Source: CAZRXG01 sp964603985
GTDB taxonomy: Bacteria > Chloroflexota > Anaerolineae > Aggregatilineales > UBA3940
NCBI GenBank assembly: GCA_964603985.1
Contig: CAZRXG010000032.1
Location: forward strand, 1 to 49,739
Direction of reading: 5' to 3'
DNA: 49,739 nt
The notes beneath the pieces were generated by a model. It did not search any database and was not told the DNA's origin. It saw only the letters and a list, made by a program, of their open reading frames with translations. Below, piece by piece: positions 31,670 through 39,083 of the stretch (position 1 is the stretch's first letter; each line of letters opens with the position of its first letter). Both the position numbers and the translations under genes were made by a program.

Positions 31670-33280
31670 ATGCAACCGTTGCTGAGAGTGGTCGGTCTTT
31701 CCAAGCGCTTTGGAACGTTGCCGGTCGTGCGGCAGGTGAGCTTCGACGTATCCCCCGGCGAGGTGGTAGGGCTTGTTGGCCGGAGTGGGGCCGGTAAGAC
31801 GGTGCTCGTCATGCTGCTGGCCGGGCTTTACGCGCCGGATGCGGGCGACATCTTCTTCGCCGGTAACCGGCTACAGTGGCCTTTTGAGGCGCGGAAGCTT
31901 GGCATTGAGACCATCCATCAGCGCCCACGCCTGGCGGAGCACCTGGACATCACCGCCAACGTCTTCCTGGGGAGGGAGCTTCATCGGCTGTCACTGAGCA
32001 AGTGGGTGAACGTGCTGGACCGGCGGCGGATGGACAGGGAGGCGACACGAATCCTGGCCCAATTAGGCGTGCAGTTTCCCTCCTTGCGTGAGAAAGCGGC
32101 CAACCTTTCAAGCGAGCGACGCCAGATGCTGGCCATCGCCAAGGTGATGACACATCCGGCCAGGCTGATTATGGTGGACGAGCCAACCATCCTGTTGAGC
32201 TACCCTCGCCAGAAAAGACTCCTCTCATTGATCCAGAAGTGGCAGCAGCAGGGGGTAGGGATCATTTTCTGTAGCAAAGACCTCGATTACCTGTTTGCAG
32301 TCACCGACCGCATCATTGCGCTGCGTCACGGGCATCAGGTGGCCGAGTTTCGCACCGACGAGGTCAGCCGGGAAGAGGTCGTGGCGGCACTGGTCGGCAC
32401 CGACGACCGCCAGCAGCTCACACCTGCCATCTGGGCGTTCGAGAACTATTACCGCGCGCGGGAGCAGGCGGAGGCTCTGCGCCAGCAGCAGAGATTGCTG
32501 GAGCAGAGCCTGGCTGTGCAGGACACACGCATCCAGCAGCTTATCGACCAGATGGCCGAACAGGTCAAGGCGCTTGACCAGGCCAACCTGGCTTTGCAGG
32601 ATGCCCAACGACGGCTCCTGACCGAGCGTGAGCAGGAGCGCAAACACCTGGCACGAGAGCTTCACGACCAGTTGATACAGGACCTGCTGGGCATTAACTA
32701 CCAGTTGGAGGAGATCGAAGCGGATGGGGGGGTGGGGTTGGATCTGGTGGCCGAGCTGGCGCAAGTGCGCGGCCTCATCGGGGAGTTCGTGGATGATCTG
32801 CGCCGCATCTGTAGTGACCTGCGTCCCCCGACGATTGACAGCCTGGGGTTGGGGTCGGCTCTGCAATCCTACACCCGTGAGTGGAGTGAGCGGACGGGTA
32901 TCGCTCTGACTCTTGACCTGGACTGCAACCTGGGCCGTCTGCCTGAGGCCATTGAGTTATCCATCTTCCGCATCATTCAGGAGGGGCTGAACAACGTGCG
33001 CAAGCACGCCCAGGCCGGTAACGTGGAGATTGGCCTCAAGCATACCTCGCCCCGCTCGCTGATGATTACCATTGCCGATGACGGCGGCGGCTTGGCCGGG
33101 GATTTTGACCTTGCGTCACTCTCAGCCGAGGGGCACTACGGCCTGTTGGGCATCAGCGAGCGAGTGGCTCTCCTGGGTGGGCGTCTGGGATTGCAGAACC
33201 AGACCGGTGCCGGTCTGCTCCTCCAGGTCGAGATCCCCCATCCTCGGGTTGATGTGCCTGTGAAGCTGCCTGGGGAATGA
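31670..33280 (+). CDS. histidine kinase fused to an N-terminal ABC-ATPase-like domain
   Basis: A 536-residue fusion. Residues 1-250 match a sugar-importer ATPase: Walker A GRSGAGKT (37-44), Q84, Walker B LIMVDEP (166-172). The signature is degenerate (LSSER at 146-150 for LSGGQ) and the H-loop His is replaced by Lys203. Residues 255-320 form a Gln/Leu-rich coiled coil. Then a HisKA_3 domain with ELHDQ (His332) and a HATPase domain (N box about 433-446, DDGGGL 470-475, GHYGLLG 488-494). There is no membrane helix or sensor domain, so the ABC part probably senses, perhaps by docking on the divergent permease. It phosphorylates, by context, the regulator upstream. Start ATG with GGGGGAGAG. Confidence 0.93.
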   Translation: MQPLLRVVGLSKRFGTLPVVRQVSFDVSPGEVVGLVGRSGAGKTVLVMLLAGLYAPDAGDIFFAGNRLQWPFEARKLGIETIHQRPRLAEHLDITANVFLGRELHRLSLSKWVNVLDRRRMDREATRILAQLGVQFPSLREKAANLSSERRQMLAIAKVMTHPARLIMVDEPTILLSYPRQKRLLSLIQKWQQQGVGIIFCSKDLDYLFAVTDRIIALRHGHQVAEFRTDEVSREEVVAALVGTDDRQQLTPAIWAFENYYRAREQAEALRQQQRLLEQSLAVQDTRIQQLIDQMAEQVKALDQANLALQDAQRRLLTEREQERKHLARELHDQLIQDLLGINYQLEEIEADGGVGLDLVAELAQVRGLIGEFVDDLRRICSDLRPPTIDSLGLGSALQSYTREWSERTGIALTLDLDCNLGRLPEAIELSIFRIIQEGLNNVRKHAQAGNVEIGLKHTSPRSLMITIADDGGGLAGDFDLASLSAEGHYGLLGISERVALLGGRLGLQNQTGAGLLLQVEIPHPRVDVPVKLPGE

Positions 33281-33325
33281 GGCAGTACTTGCCGCTCATT
33301 CCATTTCCAGGAAGCCCCCACCTTA

Positions 33326-33496
33326 TGCATCTTGAGTATTTAATCCGGCTATGATGGAAATGTGGCTCGTCTGGCTGCCTGGCTGCCTGGCTGCTTGGCT
33401 GCCCCCTCCCCCCAGCGCCGTCAAGGCGCGGAATGTGGGGGAGGGGACGGGGGTGGGGGGCAAAACAATGACCGGATTAAAAAGTTAAAGTTCATC
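33326..33496. repeat. dispersed hairpin repeat, copy 1
   Basis: Bounded by TTTAATCCGG (33339-33348) and CCGGATTAAA (33472-33481), with imperfect inverted flanks. Inside, C-rich and G-rich runs pair around GCGCC...GGCGC to make a long hairpin. Copies 2 and 3 lie at 38660 and 44429. This copy also holds a short run of GGCTGCCT units. No coding capacity. It follows the kinase gene. Confidence 0.88.
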
Positions 33497-33592
33497 TGGT
33501 AGTGGTTAGGGATTTTGAGGTTTGCCGCTCACTTGGCGTTGTTTGGGGACACGCCCGCGCGATGGCGTTCTCACCCGCCCCTGAATGCAAAG

Positions 33593-33620
33593 CCGCACTC
33601 CCACCGTTCCGGGAGTGCGG
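33593..33620 (-). terminator. terminator of the sufT-sufR2 unit
   Basis: A perfect 10-bp stem, CCGCACTCCC and GGGAGTGCGG, with an 8-base loop. On the minus strand it is followed by CTTTG. It lies 36 bases downstream of the stop at 33657. Confidence 0.6.
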
Positions 33621-33656
33621 TCTAAAATACCCTGTGCTCGCGCCGCGAGAGCGCGC

Positions 33657-33965
33657 CTAGAACAGTCCCCAATCGCCGCCCGCGCCCTCTTCCATCATGC
33701 TGGGGTCCCACATCTCGCGCCCCATCTCGACGGTCGTCGGCACCTGGAGCGCCGCCTCGGCCACCTCGCGCGCCTGCTCCAGCAGCGCCGGTCCGTAGGG
33801 GCAGAAAGGCGTGGTCAGGATCATGACCACGTGGGCGCTGTCCTCTTTGATCCCCATCTCGCGGATCAGCCCCAGCTCGATGATGTTCAGCCCAAGCTCC
33901 GGGTCGATGACGCCGCGCAGCGCCTCGCGCACTTCCGCTTCTTTCACGGCTATTTCGTCAGACAT
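33657..33965 (-). CDS. sufT: MIP18/DUF59 family Fe-S assembly protein (SufT-like)
   Basis: A 102-residue protein of the DUF59 family, which helps maturation of Fe-S proteins. The hallmark DPE (21-23, in GVIDPELGLNIIELGLI) and the reactive Cys55 (TTPFCPYGP) are present. Residues after 80 form a family-atypical Met/Glu/Gly-rich tail. The ATG at 33965 has AGGAGG five bases upstream. It follows sufR2 by 25 bases and diverges from sufCBD. The symbol is by family and context; homologues are also called PaaD-like. Confidence 0.85.
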   Translation of the reverse strand: MSDEIAVKEAEVREALRGVIDPELGLNIIELGLIREMGIKEDSAHVVMILTTPFCPYGPALLEQAREVAEAALQVPTTVEMGREMWDPSMMEEGAGGDWGLF

Positions 33966-33990
33966 ATGCCTCCTCACCTGGTGTGTGTGT

Positions 33991-34620
33991 CTACCTTTCC
34001 TCTTCTTTGATGCTGCCGACCGGCGTAAAGATGCACGCCGTGTCACCGGCCAGCAGGCAGCTTTCCTTCTGGATGTCGGCACCCAGCACCGTGCGGATCA
34101 GCGCCTCGCCGATCTGGCACACCTCCGGGTGATGCTGCCCGATCAAGTAGTAAGGACAGTAGTACTCGACCAGTTGAAGTCGGTCGCCGTCTTGCTGCCA
34201 CTGCGCCCTGAAGCCCTCGTGCCGTAACACCTCAATCAGGTAGGCCCTTCGCTTCTCTGCCGGGAGATTCTCAAAGCGATAGCGCACCTCCCCGGCCAGT
34301 GAATCGGCCAGTGCGGTGATCACCATCTGCACCGTCTCCGGCGGCAGCGACTCCTTGAGCTGACCGAGCAGCCGGTCGGTCAGCCGGTAGTAGTACTGAG
34401 GGAACAGTGTATGGGCTTTATCGGTTAGACTGTAGACGTGGTAGGGACGCCCGACCGGCTGGCGCTTTGCCTCTGAGACGACCAGCCCATCGGCCTGCAG
34501 CACGGTCAAATGATGGCGCACCGTCATGGGCTTGATGTCGGTCGCTTCGGCGAGCTGGTGAACGGTCGCGCGGCCTGTCTTCGTGAGCGCGTCCAGAACT
34601 TCCCGGCGTGTGCTGTGCAT
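33991..34620 (-). CDS. sufR: SufR-like Fe-S responsive repressor
   Basis: A 209-residue paralogue of the regulator at 10449. A winged HTH fills residues 1-65 (ATVHQLAEATDIK, MTVRHHLTVL). The C-terminal domain has C155 (YYCPYY), C168 (PEVCQI), C188 and C196 (AGDTACIF), the likely [4Fe-4S] ligands. It is divergent from sufCBD and its promoter shares an inverted repeat with theirs, so it should repress both when clusters are plentiful. The ATG at 34620 lacks a strong ribosome binding site; TTG at 34641 is an alternative. Confidence 0.88.
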   Translation of the reverse strand: MHSTRREVLDALTKTGRATVHQLAEATDIKPMTVRHHLTVLQADGLVVSEAKRQPVGRPYHVYSLTDKAHTLFPQYYYRLTDRLLGQLKESLPPETVQMVITALADSLAGEVRYRFENLPAEKRRAYLIEVLRHEGFRAQWQQDGDRLQLVEYYCPYYLIGQHHPEVCQIGEALIRTVLGADIQKESCLLAGDTACIFTPVGSIKEEER

Positions 34621-34680
34621 GGTTCTCGCGTGATCTTTCAACTCCGGCGCGTCCGCCGTCTTGTATTGGATTGTACATCA

Positions 34681-34762
34681 AGCATAGCACGTCCATTCGC
34701 TCCTGTCAATAATCAAGATATTTATAATGTTTATTGACTTAAGCGCACGCGCGCGTTACAAT
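34681..34762. promoter_or_regulatory. divergent sufR/sufC promoters with shared operator
   Basis: Plus strand: TTGACT (34734-34739), 17 bases, TACAAT (34757-34762), for sufC. Minus strand: TTGACA (34704-34709), 17 bases, TATGCT (34681-34686), for sufR. A perfect inverted repeat, GTCAATAA (34705-34712), 18 bases, TTATTGAC (34731-34738), contains both -35 boxes. One bound regulator could block both promoters. The sufC leader is about 95 bases. Confidence 0.8.
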
Positions 34763-34864
34763 CTTACCAGACTTATACGAATAGTCATGAATCATGGCAA
34801 TCATCGACGCATCTAAATAACCAGATACAGTCAAAGCGCAATACCGGTGAGGAGGCTTAACTAG

Positions 34865-35635
34865 ATGAACGTGGCCCTGGAAATTCGTAACCTCCACGTG
34901 AACGTTGCAGACCAGCCGATCTTGAAAGGTGTCAACCTGACCGTCAAGCAGGGTGAGGTACACGCCCTGATGGGCCCAAACGGCTCCGGCAAGAGCACGC
35001 TGGCCTATTCGCTGCTCGGCCACCCCGATTACGAGGTGACCGCCGGGCGGATTATCTTCGATGGCGTGGACATCCTGGAGCTTGAAGCCGACGAGCGCAG
35101 CCACCTGGGGCTGTTCCTGGCGTTCCAGTACCCGGTCGCCATCCCCGGCGTGACGCTGGCTAACTTCCTGCGCCAGGCCGTCAACGCCCAGCGCAAGGCC
35201 AAAGACCCCGAAGACAAGGGGATGCCCATCCCGGAGTTCCGCCGCCTGCTCAAGGACAAGATGGACCTGCTCAGGATGGATCACAGCTTCGCGGGCCGCT
35301 ACCTGAACGACGGCTTCTCCGGCGGCGAGAAGAAGCGCGCCGAGATCCTCCAGCTTGCCACGCTGGAACCGAGGATCGCGGTGCTCGACGAGACCGACTC
35401 GGGGCTGGACATCGACGCCCTGCGCATCGTCTCGGAGGGCGTCAACGCGCTGGCCGGGCCGCACCTGGGCGTGCTGGTGATCACCCACTACCAGCGCATC
35501 CTGAACTACGTCAAGCCGCAGTTTGTGCACATCATGCTGGACGGCCAGATCGTCGAGAGCGGCGGGGCCGACCTGGCGCTGCGTCTGGAGGAGCAGGGCT
35601 ACGACTGGCTGCGCGAGAAGCAGAACGATCGCTAG
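34865..35635 (+). CDS. sufC: SUF system ATPase SufC
   Basis: A 256-residue ABC-type ATPase that works with SufB and SufD in building Fe-S clusters in the cytoplasm. Walker A GPNGSGKS, the SufC-typical FLAFQYP after the Q-loop, signature SGGEKKR, Walker B VLDETDSGLD, and the H-loop ITHYQRIL are all present. GGTGAGGAGG lies upstream of the ATG. First gene of sufC-sufB-sufD, with a 36-base gap to sufB. Confidence 0.97.
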   Translation: MNVALEIRNLHVNVADQPILKGVNLTVKQGEVHALMGPNGSGKSTLAYSLLGHPDYEVTAGRIIFDGVDILELEADERSHLGLFLAFQYPVAIPGVTLANFLRQAVNAQRKAKDPEDKGMPIPEFRRLLKDKMDLLRMDHSFAGRYLNDGFSGGEKKRAEILQLATLEPRIAVLDETDSGLDIDALRIVSEGVNALAGPHLGVLVITHYQRILNYVKPQFVHIMLDGQIVESGGADLALRLEEQGYDWLREKQNDR

Positions 35636-35671
35636 TCCGACGGCATCCCTACACTGTTTCAGGAGACGAGC

Positions 35672-37087
35672 ATGAGCGACGAAGCAGCACAGCTTGAAGG
35701 TATCAAAGATAGTTACGCCGAGAAGTACGGCTTCAGCGTCCCGGAGAACTACGTTTTCAAGGCGCGCAAGGGCCTGGACGAGGACGTTGTGCGCGAGATC
35801 TCGTGGATGAAGGGCGAACCTGAGTGGATGCTCGACATCCGCCTCAAGGCGCTGAAGCATTTCCAGGAGCGCCCGATGCCCAACTGGGGCGCTGACCTGA
35901 GCGAGATCGACTTCGACGACATCTACTACTTCGTCCGCGCCACCGAGACGGGCAGCGCCAACTGGGACGAGGTTCCCGACGAGATCAAGGAGACGTTCGA
36001 CAGGCTGGGCATCCCGGAGGCCGAGCGCAAGTTCCTGGCCGGTGCGGGCGCGCAGTACGAGTCCGAGGTTGTCTACCACAGGATCCGCGAGGAACTGGCG
36101 CGCCAGGGCGTGATCTTCCTGAGCATGGACGACGGTCTCAAGCAGTACCCCGACCTGGTCAAAGAGTACTTCGGGACCATTATTCCCTACGACGACAACA
36201 AGTTCGCCGCGCTGAACACCGCCGTGTGGTCGGGTGGCTCGTTCATCTACGTCCCGCCCGGTGTGCACGTCGAGATGCCGCTCCAGGCCTACTTTCGCAT
36301 CAACACCGAGAACATGGGCCAGTTCGAGCGCACGCTGATCATTGTTGACGAGGGAGCCTTCGTGCACTACGTCGAGGGCTGCACCGCGCCCATCTATTCC
36401 AGCGACAGCCTGCACAGCGCGGTGGTCGAGATCATCGTCAAGCAGAACGGGCGCTGCCGCTACTCGACCATCCAGAACTGGTCGAACAACGTCTACAACC
36501 TGGTCACCAAGCGCGCGGTCGCCTACCGCAACGCCACCATGGAATGGGTGGATGGCAATTTAGGAAGCAAGGTAACTATGAAGTATCCAGCCGTGTATTT
36601 GATGGAGGAAGGCGCGCACGGCGAGGTGCTGAGCATCGCCTTCGCGGGCAAGGGCCAGGTTCAGGACGCGGGCGGCAAGGTCGTCCACGTCGCGCCCAAC
36701 ACTACCAGCAAGATCACCAGCAAGTCCATCAGCAAGGACGGCGGGCAGGCCAGCTATCGCGGGCTGCTCAAGGTCCACCAGGGCGCAGTCAACTCCAGGA
36801 GCAACGTCGTCTGCGACGCGCTGCTGCTGGACGAACACAGCCGCTCCGACACCTACCCCTACATCGAGATCGACGAGCAGGACGTGACCGTCGGCCACGA
36901 GGCATCGGTCAGCAAGGTGGGCGAGGACCAGCTCTTCTACCTGATGAGCCGCGGCCTCAGCGAGGAGCAGGCCAACGCCATGGTCGTCAACGGCTTCATC
37001 GAGCCGCTCGTCAAAGAGCTGCCGATGGAATACGCGCTTGAGTTAAACCGCCTGATCCAGCTTCAGATGGAAGGTTCGATTGGCTGA
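35672..37087 (+). CDS. sufB: Fe-S cluster assembly scaffold SufB
   Basis: A 471-residue protein, the core scaffold of the SufBC2D complex on which clusters form from persulfide sulfur. Visible family segments include GVHVEMPLQAYFRINTEN, the NCRYSTIQNW-like RCRYSTIQNWS, and GQASYRGLLKVHQGA, with VVCDALLLDEHSRSDTYP near the C-terminal cluster-building residues. Length is normal. AGGAGA precedes the ATG. It lies between sufC and sufD. Confidence 0.97.
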   Translation: MSDEAAQLEGIKDSYAEKYGFSVPENYVFKARKGLDEDVVREISWMKGEPEWMLDIRLKALKHFQERPMPNWGADLSEIDFDDIYYFVRATETGSANWDEVPDEIKETFDRLGIPEAERKFLAGAGAQYESEVVYHRIREELARQGVIFLSMDDGLKQYPDLVKEYFGTIIPYDDNKFAALNTAVWSGGSFIYVPPGVHVEMPLQAYFRINTENMGQFERTLIIVDEGAFVHYVEGCTAPIYSSDSLHSAVVEIIVKQNGRCRYSTIQNWSNNVYNLVTKRAVAYRNATMEWVDGNLGSKVTMKYPAVYLMEEGAHGEVLSIAFAGKGQVQDAGGKVVHVAPNTTSKITSKSISKDGGQASYRGLLKVHQGAVNSRSNVVCDALLLDEHSRSDTYPYIEIDEQDVTVGHEASVSKVGEDQLFYLMSRGLSEEQANAMVVNGFIEPLVKELPMEYALELNRLIQLQMEGSIG

Positions 37088-37161
37088 CGGGGCGTATTGG
37101 TATGACTGTCAGGGGGGCGGTTCGCCGAGCCGCCCCCATACGGAACGCCGGAGGCATTATC

Positions 37162-38493
37162 TTGGCTAGACGAACTGCATTGAAAGAGGCCCATATCCCC
37201 CTGACCGGGGAGGACGTGATCGCGCTCTCCGAGCGCCTGGACGAACCGGACTGGCTGCGCGAAAAGCGCCTCGATGCATGGGCACTGGCCGAATCGCTGC
37301 CCATGCCCACCACCAACGACGAACCCTGGCGGCGCACCGACATCCGCCCGGTGCACTGGGACGAGGCTATGCGTCTGGCCCGACCAGACGGCGCCTCACT
37401 CGACGACGTGCCGGGCGAGCTTTACAGCCCCCTGATCGGCCAGGAGCAGGGCGGGCTGCTGGTCTACGTCGACGGGAAACTGGTGCACAGCCAGGTTTCC
37501 GGGGCGCTCGCCGAGCAGGGCGTGGTCTTCAGTGACCTGCGCGCCGCCGCCGAGACTCACCCCGATCTGGTGCAAAAGTACTTCATGACCGAAGCCGTCC
37601 GGCCCGACGAGGGCAAGTTCGCCGCCCTCCAGGCCGCGCTGTGGACGCACGGAGTTCTGCTCTACGTCCCCCACAACGTCCAGGTCGAGCTGCCCCTGCA
37701 CAGCGTCGAGTACCTGTCCGGCACCGAAACCACCGCCACGCACATCCTGGTCGTGCTCGAAGAAGGGGCCGGCGCCACCTACCTGCACGAGAGCGCCTCC
37801 CCGGAGCGCGAGGAGCAGACGATCCACATCGGCGCGACCGAGCTGATCGTCCGCGACAACGCCAGCCTGCGCTACGCCGCCCTCCAGAACTGGGGCGAGC
37901 ACGTGGTCAACTTCGGCCACCAGCGCGGGCGAGTCGGGCGGAACGGGCGGCTCGACTGGGTGGCCGGTGAGATGGGCACCCGCCTGAGCAAGCTCTTCAT
38001 GACGCTCGACCTCGACGGCGACGACTCATGGGGTCGCATGTCGGGATTATATTTCACCCACCGTCACCAGCACCTCGACCTCGATACCCAGCAGAACCAC
38101 CACGCGTTGCGTACCACCAGCGACCTGCTGTTTAAGGGCGCGCTGAAGGGCGACAGCCGCTCGGTGTGGCAAGGCATGATCGTGGTCGATCCGGGCGCGC
38201 AGCGCACCGACGGCTTCCAGGCCAACCGCAACCTGCTTCTGGAGCGCACCGCACGCGCCGACAGCATCCCCGGCCTGGAGATCGAGGCCGACGACGTGCG
38301 CTGCACGCACGCCGCCACTATCGGGCACGTCGACGACACCGAGCTCTTCTACCTGATGAGCCGCGGCATCCCGCGCGACGAGGCCACCGAACTGATCGTC
38401 GAGGGCTTCTTCGACCCGGTCATGCAACGCATCCCCTTCGAAGGTGTGCGCGACCGGCTGCGCGAGTCCATCGAGGCCAAGCTGGCCGCGTAG
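37162..38493 (+). CDS. sufD: Fe-S cluster assembly protein SufD
   Basis: A 443-residue SufD, the SufB partner in the SufBC2D complex. It has the C-terminal beta-helix family pattern (LRYAALQNWGEHVVNF, SRSVWQGMIVV, LEIEADDVRCTHAATIGHVDD with the conserved Cys and His). I chose the TTG at 37162 because CGGAGG lies about 9 bases before it and the protein then starts MARRTALKEAHIP-like. An ATG at 37102 adds 20 residues but has no good ribosome binding site. Last gene of the sufCBD operon. Confidence 0.93.
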   Translation: MARRTALKEAHIPLTGEDVIALSERLDEPDWLREKRLDAWALAESLPMPTTNDEPWRRTDIRPVHWDEAMRLARPDGASLDDVPGELYSPLIGQEQGGLLVYVDGKLVHSQVSGALAEQGVVFSDLRAAAETHPDLVQKYFMTEAVRPDEGKFAALQAALWTHGVLLYVPHNVQVELPLHSVEYLSGTETTATHILVVLEEGAGATYLHESASPEREEQTIHIGATELIVRDNASLRYAALQNWGEHVVNFGHQRGRVGRNGRLDWVAGEMGTRLSKLFMTLDLDGDDSWGRMSGLYFTHRHQHLDLDTQQNHHALRTTSDLLFKGALKGDSRSVWQGMIVVDPGAQRTDGFQANRNLLLERTARADSIPGLEIEADDVRCTHAATIGHVDDTELFYLMSRGIPRDEATELIVEGFFDPVMQRIPFEGVRDRLRESIEAKLAA

Positions 38494-38537
38494 GGGCAGC
38501 TCGCGGTCTGTCCGGCCCGCTATTAGAGGCACCGACG

Positions 38538-38575
38538 GCCCGGCCAGCGCGAATGTGCTGCGCCGGGCTTTGTGC
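38538..38575 (+). terminator. terminator after sufCBD
   Basis: GCCCGGC (38538-38544) pairs with GCCGGGC (38562-38568), followed by TTTGTGCTTT. The stem is only 7 bp, so efficiency is uncertain. Confidence 0.5.
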
Positions 38576-38659
38576 TTTGTCAAACCGAATATTGCGGATG
38601 TGGCACCGCCCTCACCCATCTCGGACGGCCAGACCGTCCTCGATTCGCCCTCTCCCACA

Positions 38660-38808
38660 TGCATCTTGAGTATTTAATCCGGCTATGATGGGAATGCCGG
38701 TTCGCCCGGCTTCTCCCCTCCCCTCAGCGCCGTCAAGGCGCGGAATGTGGGGGAGGGGACGGGGGTGGGGGGCGAAACAATGACCGGATTAAAAAGTTAA
38801 AGTTCATC
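38660..38808. repeat. dispersed hairpin repeat, copy 2
   Basis: This copy is bounded by TTTAATCCGG (38673-38682) and CCGGATTAAA (38784-38793). It matches copy 1 at both ends and in the AGCGCCGTCAAGGCGCGGAA core, and differs in the left-middle part. It lies between sufD and the broken scaffold gene. Confidence 0.88.
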
Positions 38809-38833
38809 AAGCGCCGGGGGAAAAGAGGCGTCA

Positions 38834-39043
38834 ATGAACCGCCAACAATCAATTGACATAATCCTCAATCCCTACCAGAATCCCAGACACTACGGGCCGA
38901 TAGACGACTCGACCATCACCCACCGGGCACGACGCCCGGCTGCGGCGATGGGCCGCGAGGTCGTCACGCAGCGGGCCACGTGTGCCACGCTCACCCCCGA
39001 CGTGCTCAGGGCTGCCGCCCGGAAGCACCGCGCGGGCGCGTAA
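38834..39043 (+). pseudogene. broken IscU/SufU-type scaffold gene
   Basis: The first 26 residues read like the N-terminus of NifU/IscU scaffolds: ILNPYQNPRHYGPIDD. After that the frame becomes Arg/Ala-rich and unlike the family. In another frame, right where the ligand motif should be, the DNA reads TPGCGD (around 38930-38947), suggesting a frameshift. The remaining two cysteine motifs are not found. An intact sufU exists at 42686, so this copy is dispensable. It starts after GAGGCG. Confidence 0.6.
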
Positions 39044-39083
39044 GAGTAAGAGCGTGTCACGGTGCGGCCCAGGGACAGGGACG

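Noticed and set aside
33360..33400. short tandem GGCTGCCT units considered as a CRISPR-like or satellite array
   Set aside because: Only a few 8-bp units without spacers, and they are part of dispersed repeat copy 1.
34739..36415. 558-codon open frame on the minus strand opposite sufC-sufB
   Set aside because: It lies antisense to two certain genes and its translation has no domain pattern; long antisense frames are common in GC-rich codon usage.
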